Shown: positions 1 through 8,764, numbered from the stretch's first letter. The stretch: DNA of 10,310 nt from Auritidibacter sp. Marseille-P8566 (GCA_943325595.2 CALPQA020000033.1:1-10310), one strand, 5' to 3'. Notes: generated by a model from the letters alone, not told the origin. Made by a program: numbers and translations.

Positions 1-823
1 AAATCAATTAAATGCTGGTGCAAGTCAATTTGTTTTCACGTATTCTGGTTTACCTCAAAAACCGATAAATGTTTTTTATAATATTCCTGCCGGCAATCGA
101 ACAAACATGCCAATTGTACTTTTGTTTCATGGAGACGAACGCAATGCCAAAGATTATCGCGATATTTGGATCAATGCATCAAATCAATACGGATTTATGG
201 TTTTTGCTCCCGAATTCACCGATGCTGATTTTCCAGGTGGAAGTTCGTATATTATTGGAAATGTCTATCAGGACGGAAATTACCCAACGCCGCAAACTCT
301 CAATAATGAAAGTGTTTGGACATTTTCTGTAATTGAACCTTTATTTGATTATCTTAAAACGAATTCTGGAAGTGCTGCACTTTCGTATGATATGTTTGGT
401 CATTCGGGTGGTGGTCAATTTGTTCATCGCTTTGTCATGCTAAAACCAAATGCGAGATACAACAGAGCCGTTGCAGCCAATAGTGGTTGGTATACCGTTC
501 CAGATGGCGTTGCAAGTTTTCCATACGGAATTATGAATTGTCCAATTACTTCCATTTCTCCAAATAATTATTTTAGCAGAAAACTATACGTTACCGTTGG
601 GGCGTTGGATAATAATGGTTCCGATGCATCGCTTCGTCATAATACGGCAAGTGATTTGCAAGGATTAAACAGACTTGCGCGTGCCAATTATTTCTTTTCA
701 AAAAGTCAAACGTATGCAAATACAATTCAGGCAACATTTAATTGGCAATTTCATACGGTAGCAAATTCGGGACACGATGCAGTTCTAATGTCGAATGATG
801 CCATTAGCCTGCTTTTTCATTAA
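1..823 (+). CDS. Alpha/beta hydrolase, esterase/depolymerase type (5' partial)
   Basis: The reading frame is already open at the left edge (first full codon at 2) and runs 273 codons to a TAA at 821-823, so the true start lies upstream. The ATG at 107 is internal: it sits inside a beta strand (PIVLLFHGDE) just before the oxyanion-hole segment. The hydrolase fold is visible in order: HGDERNA oxyanion region, nucleophile elbow GHSGGG with the candidate catalytic Ser at 404-406, candidate Asp in GALDNNGSD (608-610), and candidate His in NSGHDA (773-775). This order and spacing fit a Ser-Asp-His triad. The HG turn and GHSGGG elbow resemble poly(3-hydroxybutyrate)-depolymerase-like and related esterases, but the substrate cannot be read from sequence. 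The protein ends soon after the catalytic His and has no T9SS sorting domain. Whether it carries a signal peptide cannot be seen. The fold is well supported; the substrate is unknown. Confidence 0.82.
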   Translation, partial: NQLNAGASQFVFTYSGLPQKPINVFYNIPAGNRTNMPIVLLFHGDERNAKDYRDIWINASNQYGFMVFAPEFTDADFPGGSSYIIGNVYQDGNYPTPQTLNNESVWTFSVIEPLFDYLKTNSGSAALSYDMFGHSGGGQFVHRFVMLKPNARYNRAVAANSGWYTVPDGVASFPYGIMNCPITSISPNNYFSRKLYVTVGALDNNGSDASLRHNTASDLQGLNRLARANYFFSKSQTYANTIQATFNWQFHTVANSGHDAVLMSNDAISLLFH

Positions 824-1117
824 TTTAAAAAATGACACTAAAACGAACTAGTTTTCAATAGTTATTTCTCATTTATTTTAATTTTGACATATTGTTTGTA
901 ATTCAGTATTTCCTTTAAATTATTACCATCTTTGAAATTAAAATTAACACTTTTATCACACTATTAATTTGAAATAAGTAATATTAATATGTTATTCCTA
1001 ATTTTATTAAAAATTTATTGATTTATTTTTCAAAATTAAATAAAAATAGTAGTTTTGCCTACTATAACGTTTTCGAAATTAAAAGAAGCGCTTTAACAAT
1101 CAAAAAACCAACACATT
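824..1117. other. AT-rich intergenic region
   Basis: This 294-base gap between the hydrolase and the glycine-rich exported protein is very AT-rich. It contains a candidate promoter close to its right end and a weak imperfect hairpin just after the hydrolase stop. I see no credible small gene: a frame open from 1018 simply runs out of phase into the start of the next gene. No tRNA, riboswitch or repeat array is evident. Confidence 0.6.
1028..1057 (+). promoter_or_regulatory. Candidate Bacteroidota sigma-A promoter for the glycine-rich exported protein
   Basis: TAGTTTTG at 1050-1057 is an exact match to the Bacteroidota -7 consensus TAnnTTTG. About 18 bases upstream lies only a weak -33 candidate, TTTC at 1028-1031 within a T-run, where TTTG would be expected. 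Transcription would start near 1063-1066, giving a leader of roughly 50-55 bases before the ATG at 1118. The assignment rests mainly on the -7 match, and AT-rich DNA gives chance matches. Confidence 0.4.
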
Positions 1118-4100
1118 ATGAAATTAATCCTACTCTCAAAACCAAAATCATCCACTTTAGGTTTTCCTATCACTGCCTTTATTTGTTCTATCTTGTTCTT
1201 TTTTTATGGTAGTGTTAATGGTCAAATTATTGAAACTTTTACGAGTCCAACGGCTACTAGTTTAAACGCTACAACTTGGGCGGCAAATACTGCTTATGTT
1301 GTAAATCAATACGTTCATTCCGTGGACATGACATCAGGGACAGGGGTAAACCGACTTTATAAAGTTACAGTTGCAGGGACTTCAACTACTGTCCAACCTA
1401 CAGGAACCGTAGATGTGGTAGCTGGAGCAACTTTTACTTATATGGCTATTGTGCCATTAAGTTCCACTTGGACGTGTCCAACTGGTGTGACTTCAATTCA
1501 AGTTGAATGTTGGGGAGCTGGTGGCGCTGGAGGTTCTGCTTCAACTGCAACTTCAACAACCCCTGCTCGTTCTGGAGGTGGTGGCGGAGCGGGTTCTTAT
1601 GTAAAGAAAACGATAACGGTAGTTCCAGGAACGGTTTATAATTTAATTGTTGGAGTAGGAGGTATAAAAGGAGGAACATCCGCTGCTTCTGCATATTATG
1701 GAAATATTGGCGGAAAATCCGAATTTTCGGGTGGGGCAGTTACTGCATTAACTGCAAGTGGAGGTACTGGAGGTACTGGAGCTGGAGCTGGAAATCTTAA
1801 TGCAAATCCTGGAGGAGTTTTGGGAGGAGTTTATGGATTTAGTTTGTCTGGAACTCAAACAACCCCTTACACTTCGTCTTCCGTTGTTAGTTTAACCGGT
1901 GGGGGAGGTTCAGGGGTAACGACTGCTTTCAACACCTCTTCTAGTGCTGTTACCTATATAGCCTCAACTAATCAAGGATCTGGATATACATCCAACCCTT
2001 CCGTTGCAGTTTCTATTGGAGCTGGACAGACTTTTTTAGCGTATGCCAATCTAAATATTAATTCTTCTGGAACAGGAATAACAACTACTCTAGGTTCAAA
2101 TGGAGGTGCTAGTTCAGCTACATCTGGTGGTAACGGTGGAGCTAATCCTGATGGACTTGCGGGTGGTGCTGGAGGATTAGGAACTGTTCACGGTAGTTTT
2201 GTTGGAGCAACAGCATTAAATACTGGATCAGGCGGTGGAGGAGGTTTTTCATTTTGGACTGCTGGAACAGGTGCATCAGCTGCCGGTGGAGCTGGAGCTA
2301 ATGGAAAAATTGTAATAACTTACAGCGCACCAATTACAACCTATACTTATGATGGTTCTGGAGATTTAAATGATGTTACAAATTGGGCAGATGGAAGTAA
2401 TAACCGTCCTGCTAATTTCACGGCAGATTTTCAAATATTCAAAATCAATTCTAACGTGACTACAACCGCACCTTGGACAGTATCTGGTGCTGCTTCTAAA
2501 GTAGTAGTTGGCGACTCTTCTACAACTAATGTTTCCTTAACCATAGCAAGTGGTTTTGGAATTACTGCAACAATGGATGTTACCAATGGCAACAAAGTCT
2601 TTATTCAAGATATATATTCAGTTAATTCTACTGCAACCCCTCCTGTAACTTCATTTTACATGAATCATCCCACTTTTGGAACTTTGGGAGATACTTCAGA
2701 GGTACATTATCAAAACAGTACTCTAAACAATGCATTGGTAAAAACAGCTTTCACCTATGGAAAATTATATGTAGATGGAACTGGAACTGGAACTGTATTT
2801 TTTAGTGGGGCTACCAATCCAACAAATCATATTGTTAAAACCCTTTTTGAAGTTGCGGCGGGTTCTAATGCTTATTTTTCTGAAATAAGTTATTATTATA
2901 TGACTTTAAACACAGGCGCTCAAGTTAACATAAATGGAACATTAAAAACAGGTAAAGTAACAGGATTTGTATCCAATAATGTAGGAACTGCTACTTCTGC
3001 TTTTGGATCATTACAATTTATAGGTAGCGAAGCGATGACTCTTGGTGCCAATAGTACAATAGAATACAATAGAGCAAGTAGTGCTTCAACTCAAACAATT
3101 ACTCCAAGAACAGATTACAAAAATGTAACCTTGAGTGGATTGGACAATATCAAATCATTTACTGGGGCTACAGCTATTAGTGGTACTTTGAGACTTAATG
3201 TAACAGGAACAAGTACTTTAACAGGAGCTGCAAATCTTACTTTGGGTAATGGAGCAACAATAGCAAGAACATCAGGAAGCTTGAACGAAGCACCAATTTT
3301 TGGAACAACAACTAATGTTATTTATGACGGAACAACGGCAATGACAACATCATTTGAATTGCCAGCCATAGGTCTAAATAACGTGACAATAAATAACGCT
3401 GCTGGGGTAACTTCGAATGGTTCAAGTACGGTAAACGGTATACTAAATTTTATTTCTGGTAAACTAATTACAGGAAATAATTTTGTAACAATTGGAACAT
3501 CTGGAAGTACAACTGGCGCTGGCGCTGGTACAGGATGGGTTGTTGGTAATTTAATCAAACAAACAGCGACAAATGCAAGTCCGTCATTTGCTTATGCCAT
3601 TGGAGATGCAACAAATTATACACCAATATCGTTGACCTTTACAGGAAATAATACTGCTTCTACAACAGGAAGTATTACAGCAACAACAACTGCGGGGGAT
3701 CATCCGCAACTTGCAACTTCAGATCTTGACGGGAATAAAACCGTAAACAGAACATGGAATTTGTTGAATAATGGTGTTTCTGGATTTACAAATTACACCG
3801 TCAATCTTAACTATTCTGTAGCCGAAACCGATGCTGCAGCAACGCCTGCAAGTTTAGTTATTCGTAAATACGAAGGGACTACTTGGACGGCACCGTCAAC
3901 ATTTGGAACTTCAACAGATGTTAGAACATCAGCATCTGGAATTACAGGTTTTGGAGATTTTGCTGTGGGACAAATAATCCCTTTAAGTACTGCAAATTTC
4001 GAATTAGAAAATGTGAAAATAGTTCCAAATCCAACAATTAATAATTCGGTAACAATAACTTCTTCTTTCAATGAAGACATTGAAGTGGTAGTTTTTGATA

Positions 4101-4234
4101 TGCTTGGAAAACAAATTTCAAGTCAAAAATTGTACAATAACAAATTAGATGTTTCAGTATTAAAATCTGGAATGTATCTATTGAAAATTTCTCAAAAAGG
4201 AAAAACTACTACCAAAAAGTTAGTTGTAAAATAA
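1118..4234 (+). CDS. Exported glycine-rich modular protein with type A T9SS C-terminal sorting domain
   Basis: This is a 1038-residue secreted protein of unknown specific role, probably surface-attached or released through the type IX secretion system. Residues 1-35 form a signal peptide: basic KPK, a hydrophobic stretch ending LFFFYG, and likely cleavage at SVNG|Q. Residues about 45-113 (aromatic-rich, with LYKVTVAGTST and a FTYMA end) resemble small CBM5/12-like modules. Residues about 117-402 are a glycine-rich domain opening with WTCPTGV and VECWGAGGAGG and containing many G-runs. Residues 407-955 are Thr/Ser/Asn-rich beta-type sequence with motifs such as NNVTINNAAGV and FAYAIGDATNYTP, which I recall from other flavobacterial exported proteins. 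Residues 956-1038 match the T9SS sorting domain: PNPT at 970-973, VVVFDMLGK, LKSGMYLLKI, and a basic TTKKLVVK end. The start is supported by the signal peptide and by the promoter candidate upstream. It is likely monocistronic, since a terminator follows 10 bases after the stop. An adhesin-like role is inference; no enzymatic motif was recognised. Confidence 0.85.
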   Translation: MKLILLSKPKSSTLGFPITAFICSILFFFYGSVNGQIIETFTSPTATSLNATTWAANTAYVVNQYVHSVDMTSGTGVNRLYKVTVAGTSTTVQPTGTVDVVAGATFTYMAIVPLSSTWTCPTGVTSIQVECWGAGGAGGSASTATSTTPARSGGGGGAGSYVKKTITVVPGTVYNLIVGVGGIKGGTSAASAYYGNIGGKSEFSGGAVTALTASGGTGGTGAGAGNLNANPGGVLGGVYGFSLSGTQTTPYTSSSVVSLTGGGGSGVTTAFNTSSSAVTYIASTNQGSGYTSNPSVAVSIGAGQTFLAYANLNINSSGTGITTTLGSNGGASSATSGGNGGANPDGLAGGAGGLGTVHGSFVGATALNTGSGGGGGFSFWTAGTGASAAGGAGANGKIVITYSAPITTYTYDGSGDLNDVTNWADGSNNRPANFTADFQIFKINSNVTTTAPWTVSGAASKVVVGDSSTTNVSLTIASGFGITATMDVTNGNKVFIQDIYSVNSTATPPVTSFYMNHPTFGTLGDTSEVHYQNSTLNNALVKTAFTYGKLYVDGTGTGTVFFSGATNPTNHIVKTLFEVAAGSNAYFSEISYYYMTLNTGAQVNINGTLKTGKVTGFVSNNVGTATSAFGSLQFIGSEAMTLGANSTIEYNRASSASTQTITPRTDYKNVTLSGLDNIKSFTGATAISGTLRLNVTGTSTLTGAANLTLGNGATIARTSGSLNEAPIFGTTTNVIYDGTTAMTTSFELPAIGLNNVTINNAAGVTSNGSSTVNGILNFISGKLITGNNFVTIGTSGSTTGAGAGTGWVVGNLIKQTATNASPSFAYAIGDATNYTPISLTFTGNNTASTTGSITATTTAGDHPQLATSDLDGNKTVNRTWNLLNNGVSGFTNYTVNLNYSVAETDAAATPASLVIRKYEGTTWTAPSTFGTSTDVRTSASGITGFGDFAVGQIIPLSTANFELENVKIVPNPTINNSVTITSSFNEDIEVVVFDMLGKQISSQKLYNNKLDVSVLKSGMYLLKISQKGKTTTKKLVVK

Positions 4235-4243
4235 ATATAAAGT

Positions 4244-4279
4244 AAACATCCTTTTTCTGACGGAAAAGGATGTTTTTTT
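4244..4279 (+). terminator. Intrinsic terminator after the T9SS-substrate gene
   Basis: A perfect 12-bp inverted repeat pairs AAACATCCTTTT (4244-4255) with AAAAGGATGTTT (4264-4275) around an 8-base loop, and a T-run at 4273-4279 follows. It begins 10 bases after the stop codon of the glycine-rich protein. This is a textbook rho-independent terminator for + strand transcription. Confidence 0.88.
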
Positions 4280-4308
4280 ATTTCTATCTATCCAAAAATA
4301 AAACTTTG

Positions 4309-5556
4309 ATGAAAAAAAATTGCAATTTTCAAATCTGTATTGTTTTGATAACCTTTTTTTTTGTTTTAACTAAAAGTGTTTACGCTCAGCAATCGGTTTC
4401 ATTCAATTCTCCAGTAAATACTAAAACAAGACCAGTAGAATTACAACTTAAAAAAACCTATGAACTGGAAAAAGCGGGGGTTTTTGCAAGTAATGAATTT
4501 GATGGTGCGAGATTAAGTGACTTTAAACTTGAAAATGACAGCACTGCAACTGTTATTATAAGACCCGAAAATTCACCTATCAATAATAGTGGTTATTATG
4601 CTTTTAGCACTTGGTCAAGTTCTCCAAAACCTTTTTATTTTACCTTTCAATATCCAAAGGGTTATAAACACAGGTACATACCAAAACTGAAAATAAATAA
4701 TAATTGGACTGCTATTGACCCTTCTTCCATTTATAAAAATGACAGTATTGTAACCATTAAATTGAATTTAAATAAGGAACCCATTTTGGTAGCGGCTCAA
4801 GAAATCCAATCATCAACAGATGTGAAAAATTGGTACACGAGTGTTGTTGCGGGCAAAGAATATGTAACTGTTAAAAGTGCTGGAAATTCGGTACTTGGAA
4901 AAAACATCCCAGTATTAGATATTTATAAGGGAGACAAAAAAAATAAAAAAATTATTGTTTTACTCACGCGCCAGCATCCACCAGAAACTACGGGATATTA
5001 TGCTTTTCAAAGTTTTTTAGCAACTATCTTAGATGGTTCAGAACTGTCTGATGTTTTTTTAAAAACCTACCGAATTATTGCTTTTCCAATAGCGAATCCT
5101 GATGGTGTTGACCTTGGGCATTGGCGACATAATTATGGTGGAATCGATTTAAACAGAGATTGGTCCGTTTATAATCAGCCGGAAATTAAGCAAATCGTAA
5201 AATTCATTAATAATGCTTCAGAAGATGATGAAGGCGATATTATTCTTGGATTGGATTTCCATTCCACTACTAAAGATGTTTTTTATACCAATAAAAAAAG
5301 AGAGAACACTTCAATGCCCAACTTCATTGATTATTGGTTTGCGGGATTAGAACGAAATATTCCTGGTTATAAAGTAAATGAATCTTCGGGGAACAGCCAA
5401 GAACCCGTTTCTAAAGGATGGTTTTTATACGGTCACAATGCCGTTGGCGTAACCTACGAAATTGGCGATGCCACTCCCAAAGAAGACATTGTAATTAGAG
5501 GTCAAGTTTCTGCCAAAGAAATGATGAAAATCTTAGTTTATATAATAAAACCATAA
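4309..5556 (+). CDS. M14-family zinc carboxypeptidase, exported
   Basis: This 415-residue metallocarboxypeptidase should remove C-terminal residues from peptides or cleave a related amide substrate. Residues 1-26 form a type I signal peptide (MKKN, a hydrophobic core, cleavage near SVYA|QQ) with no lipobox and no T9SS sorting domain, so a periplasmic location is inferred. Residues about 27-200 look like a beta-rich accessory domain. The catalytic domain follows with the M14 set: zinc ligands HPPE (H223, E226), the substrate-carboxylate-binding NR pair in DLNRDW (N282, R283), the third zinc ligand in DFHS (H318), and a candidate general base in TYEIGD (E384). All key residues are present, so it should be active. 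I chose the ATG at 4309 because it gives a normal signal peptide. The in-frame ATG at 4270 lies inside the preceding terminator hairpin and would add 13 unlikely residues. SusC follows 46 bases after the stop, which suggests co-transcription. The exact substrate is unknown. Confidence 0.9.
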   Translation: MKKNCNFQICIVLITFFFVLTKSVYAQQSVSFNSPVNTKTRPVELQLKKTYELEKAGVFASNEFDGARLSDFKLENDSTATVIIRPENSPINNSGYYAFSTWSSSPKPFYFTFQYPKGYKHRYIPKLKINNNWTAIDPSSIYKNDSIVTIKLNLNKEPILVAAQEIQSSTDVKNWYTSVVAGKEYVTVKSAGNSVLGKNIPVLDIYKGDKKNKKIIVLLTRQHPPETTGYYAFQSFLATILDGSELSDVFLKTYRIIAFPIANPDGVDLGHWRHNYGGIDLNRDWSVYNQPEIKQIVKFINNASEDDEGDIILGLDFHSTTKDVFYTNKKRENTSMPNFIDYWFAGLERNIPGYKVNESSGNSQEPVSKGWFLYGHNAVGVTYEIGDATPKEDIVIRGQVSAKEMMKILVYIIKP

Positions 5557-5602
5557 ATAAAAAATAACCTACCATAAATTATTAACCCCAAATTAAAATA
5601 AA

Positions 5603-8600
5603 ATGAATAAAAAATTAATTTTAACATTGTGCTTAACACTAATTTTTTGTGGCATTTCGATAGCACAACAAAAAACAATAACGGGAACGGTCAACGATCG
5701 CGTTGGTCCTCTGCCTGGAGCATCAATACTAGAAAAGGGTACTAATAATGGAACTACCACAGATTTTAACGGTTCTTTTATTTTGAAAGTTGCTAGTGAA
5801 GAGGCAATAATTATCATAAATTTTATAGGATTTGCTCCTCAAGAAATTGCCGTTAAAGATAAAATAAAACTAAATATAGTTCTTGAAGAAAGTGCGCAAG
5901 CGCTAAACGAAGTTGTTGTCAATTCATTAGGATTGGAAGTAAATAAACGAACATTGGGATCCACCTATACAAAAGTAACAGCGGATCAATTGTCAAATTC
6001 GGGGGAAACAAGCGTAATTAATTCTTTGCAAGGAAAAGCTTCTGGGGTTAGAATCGCTAGAGCAAATGGTGATCCTGGTGCGGGTTCAAACATACAAATT
6101 AGAGGGGCAAATACAATCAATGGAAATACACAACCATTGGTTATATTGGACGGTGTTCCCATAAGTAATGACAATTTATATGGCAATAGTAGCAATGTCG
6201 CGGGAACATCCCAACAATCCAGATTGAATGATATTAATGAAGATGATATAGAATCGATTACAGTTCTCAAAGGGGCATCGGCAGCAGCTGTTTGGGGTTC
6301 AGAAGCAGCCAATGGTGTTTTGGTAATTACCACAAAAAAAGGTAGAAAAACTGGGAAAATTAATGTAGAATTCAAATCTACGGTTTCATTTGACAAAATA
6401 GCACAGTTGCATCCGCTTCAATCCAATTATGGACAAGGGACAGGCGGTGTTTTTGCCGACTTGAGTAATATTACTACTAATACAATTCCAATTGGTTCAT
6501 GGGGAGATAGAATTTCTACAAGATCGGGAGCTGCAGATGAGTATTTTACCAAAGCCGAAAAAGGGTATTTTGTAGGAGAAGATGGATTGGAATATTTATT
6601 GATAAAAACTAAAAATTCTAAAAACACTTATATTGGTGACAATCAAGACAAAGTATTTCAAAATGCAACGTCTATTAAAAACAATTTAAGTTTTGGAAAT
6701 GCAAATGAAGACGGGAACTACCGTGTTAGTTTTGGAAGTATAGATCAAAAAGGATTTATTAATGAAAGTGATTACAAAAAGACAAATATCGGCTTTAACG
6801 GGAAGTATATTTTTAATCCAAAAATGAGCATAACGACCAAGTTGGATTATGCACATACTGAATCCAATAGAATCCAACAAAATTCAAGTATTGCGGGTTT
6901 GCTATTAGGTTTGTTGAGAAACGCACCCGATTTTGATATTTCACAATATGTTGGAGATTACTATAGCCCTACAGGTCAGTTGTATCCAAAAAGACAGCGT
7001 TCTTTCAGAAACCCAATTGGGGAGTTTGGAAATCCAGGGTATAACAACCCGTTATGGACTTTATACAAACAAAAAGCACCGAATGTGGTGGATCGATTTA
7101 TTTTTTCAACCGATTTGAATTATAAAGCGAATCAATGGTTGTCTATGAAATTCAGAGGAAGCTATGATACTTATAATGACGAAAGACGCTATTTTTCGCC
7201 TGTAAATTCAGCTAGTTATACCGCGGGTTCGTTTAGATTGGATAACATCAACAACAAAATATTAAATTTTGATGTAATTGCCCAAACGAAGACCTTTAGA
7301 TTGTCAAATACTATAAATGGAAACTTTATTTTGGGTTATAATTATAATGACCGAAATAGAAAAAGTGTTTACAATGAAGGGACTAACTTTCTGATAAACA
7401 GCATGACTCAAACTTTTGCTAATGTTTCGCAATTGGACCCAACAGTGAATTTAACTAGAAAAATTGCTTCCTACAGAACTTATGTAACTTCATCTTTTGA
7501 TGCCTATTGGGTTTTTTCTGATTTGAAATTTTTTGAAAACAATAAAATACTTACTTCTGGGAAAATTAGAACAGGTGTAGGCCAAGTTGGGGTAAAACCA
7601 AATCCACATGAATTCCAGACAACCTATCAAACTCCAACATATTCAGATTACGACGATCCTTTAAATTTATTCCTTTTCGGTGGTGGATTCAGCTACAACA
7701 GTAATTTGGGAAACAGAAATTTAAAACCTGAAATCAAAACTGAATATGAATTGGGAGCCGATTTTAAATTCTTCAATAACCGTTTGACTTTAAGTGGTAC
7801 CTATTATTATAATACGATAGTGAATGTTTTGCTAGACATTCCATTAACACCAAGTACGGGTGCTAATTATATTTATGGAAATGGCGGAGCATTGAAAAAT
7901 AAAGGATTAGAATTTGATTTTGACTTGCAATTATTTAAATCTAAAAAAGGACTAAATGCTTCAATTTATGGTAATTTTAATAACAATAGAAACGAAGTAA
8001 CCGATATTCAAGGAGCTACATCACTTGCATTAACTAGCGAAGCGATTAGTTCTAGGGCAGTAGTTGGACATCAATTAGGCACTCTATGGGGAACTAGAGC
8101 ATTACGAAATGCGGATGGAACTTTCAACTTAGACGCTAACGGATTCCCACAATTGGATTCAGAACAAGGAATAATCGGAGACCCAAATCCAGATTGGCGT
8201 GGAGCCTTTGGTTTTAAAGCGGATTACAAAGGTTTTTTTGCAAATATTATGTTTGAAACTTCTCAGGGTGGTGATTTTGCGGAGCGTACTCGTTTTATTT
8301 TGGATAGTTTTGGTACTTCTGAAGAAGTGGGTAACGATGTTACTCCTACAACAGATATTAGAGACCGTGCGGGAGTTCTTCATCTTGCTGGGGTTCCTGT
8401 TCGTGGAAATATTAGAGATTTTGGAGCAGGACCAGTTTTATTAAATGAAGCCTACTATACAACTATTGGTGGTGGTTTCGGTGCCTCTGTAATTAATGAA
8501 TTTGCCGTAAACAATAATGCATCTTGGACGCGTTTAAGCGAACTTACTTTTGGTTACACATTAAATTCTAAAGGTTTCAAAAAGAGAACAAAATTGGCCT

Positions 8601-8764
8601 CAATGACATTTACACTAACAGGTCGAAATTTAGCTATTTGGACTAATCTATTAGGAGTAGATCCGCAAACCAATCAAACTGGCGTTGGTAATGGTTTTGG
8701 AATCGATTATTTTACAAATCCTGCATCAAGAACTTTCTTATTCACATTACAAATTAAATATTAA
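5603..8764 (+). CDS. SusC/RagA-family TonB-linked outer-membrane transporter
   Basis: This 1053-residue TonB-dependent importer has the usual SusC length. Residues 1-21 are a signal peptide (MNKK, a hydrophobic core, cleavage near SIA|QQ). Residues about 24-95 form the carboxypeptidase-regulatory-like beta-sandwich typical of SusC proteins (ITGTVND, PLPGASI, GTTTDFNGSF, INFIGF). A TonB-box-like segment, LNEVVV, lies near 101-106. The plug domain spans about 115-245 and carries the SusC signature: SLQGKASGVRI, GDPGAGSNIQIRGANT, PLVILDGVPI, IESITVLKGASAAAVWGSEA and NGVLVITTKKG. The rest is a 22-strand-type barrel ending in aromatic TFLFTLQIKY, as expected for outer-membrane insertion. No N-terminal STN domain is present, so it is not obviously a sigma/anti-sigma signalling transducer. 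It lies between the M14 peptidase and SusD, whose ATG is 5 bases after this stop, indicating tight coupling. The imported substrate is not readable from sequence; a peptide is inferred from the neighbouring enzyme. Confidence 0.95.
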   Translation: MNKKLILTLCLTLIFCGISIAQQKTITGTVNDRVGPLPGASILEKGTNNGTTTDFNGSFILKVASEEAIIIINFIGFAPQEIAVKDKIKLNIVLEESAQALNEVVVNSLGLEVNKRTLGSTYTKVTADQLSNSGETSVINSLQGKASGVRIARANGDPGAGSNIQIRGANTINGNTQPLVILDGVPISNDNLYGNSSNVAGTSQQSRLNDINEDDIESITVLKGASAAAVWGSEAANGVLVITTKKGRKTGKINVEFKSTVSFDKIAQLHPLQSNYGQGTGGVFADLSNITTNTIPIGSWGDRISTRSGAADEYFTKAEKGYFVGEDGLEYLLIKTKNSKNTYIGDNQDKVFQNATSIKNNLSFGNANEDGNYRVSFGSIDQKGFINESDYKKTNIGFNGKYIFNPKMSITTKLDYAHTESNRIQQNSSIAGLLLGLLRNAPDFDISQYVGDYYSPTGQLYPKRQRSFRNPIGEFGNPGYNNPLWTLYKQKAPNVVDRFIFSTDLNYKANQWLSMKFRGSYDTYNDERRYFSPVNSASYTAGSFRLDNINNKILNFDVIAQTKTFRLSNTINGNFILGYNYNDRNRKSVYNEGTNFLINSMTQTFANVSQLDPTVNLTRKIASYRTYVTSSFDAYWVFSDLKFFENNKILTSGKIRTGVGQVGVKPNPHEFQTTYQTPTYSDYDDPLNLFLFGGGFSYNSNLGNRNLKPEIKTEYELGADFKFFNNRLTLSGTYYYNTIVNVLLDIPLTPSTGANYIYGNGGALKNKGLEFDFDLQLFKSKKGLNASIYGNFNNNRNEVTDIQGATSLALTSEAISSRAVVGHQLGTLWGTRALRNADGTFNLDANGFPQLDSEQGIIGDPNPDWRGAFGFKADYKGFFANIMFETSQGGDFAERTRFILDSFGTSEEVGNDVTPTTDIRDRAGVLHLAGVPVRGNIRDFGAGPVLLNEAYYTTIGGGFGASVINEFAVNNNASWTRLSELTFGYTLNSKGFKKRTKLASMTFTLTGRNLAIWTNLLGVDPQTNQTGVGNGFGIDYFTNPASRTFLFTLQIKY

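Noticed and set aside
107..109. ATG at 107 as the start of the hydrolase
   Set aside because: The frame is open from the left edge, and the ATG falls within the core fold directly before the oxyanion-hole segment, so a start here would remove part of the domain.
838..861. Hairpin after the hydrolase stop (AAAAC at 840-844 with GTTTT at 851-855) as a terminator
   Set aside because: It has only five mostly A-T pairs, with an imperfect extension and no proper T-run. It is too weak in such AT-rich DNA.
876..943. Inverted repeat TTTTAATTT / AAATTAAAA in the intergenic region
   Set aside because: It consists purely of A and T with a distant partner, as expected by chance at this composition.
1018..1212. 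64-codon + strand frame overlapping the start of the glycine-rich protein gene
   Set aside because: It is out of phase with a well-supported gene that has a signal peptide, has no motif of its own, and spans the candidate promoter.
4270..4308. Earlier in-frame ATG at 4270 as the start of the carboxypeptidase
   Set aside because: It lies inside the right arm of the terminator hairpin and adds 13 residues before a standard MKKN signal peptide. The start at 4309 fits much better.
5986..6396. 136-codon open frame on the minus strand inside the SusC gene
   Set aside because: It lies opposite the conserved plug-domain coding sequence, has no recognisable motif, and is explained as a shadow of the real gene. 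The same applies to the other antisense frames in the SusC, SusD and glycine-rich genes.
8199..8444. 81-codon + strand frame inside the SusC gene
   Set aside because: It is out of phase with barrel-coding sequence. Its hydrophobic translation is a frame artefact, and no start context or family match is seen.
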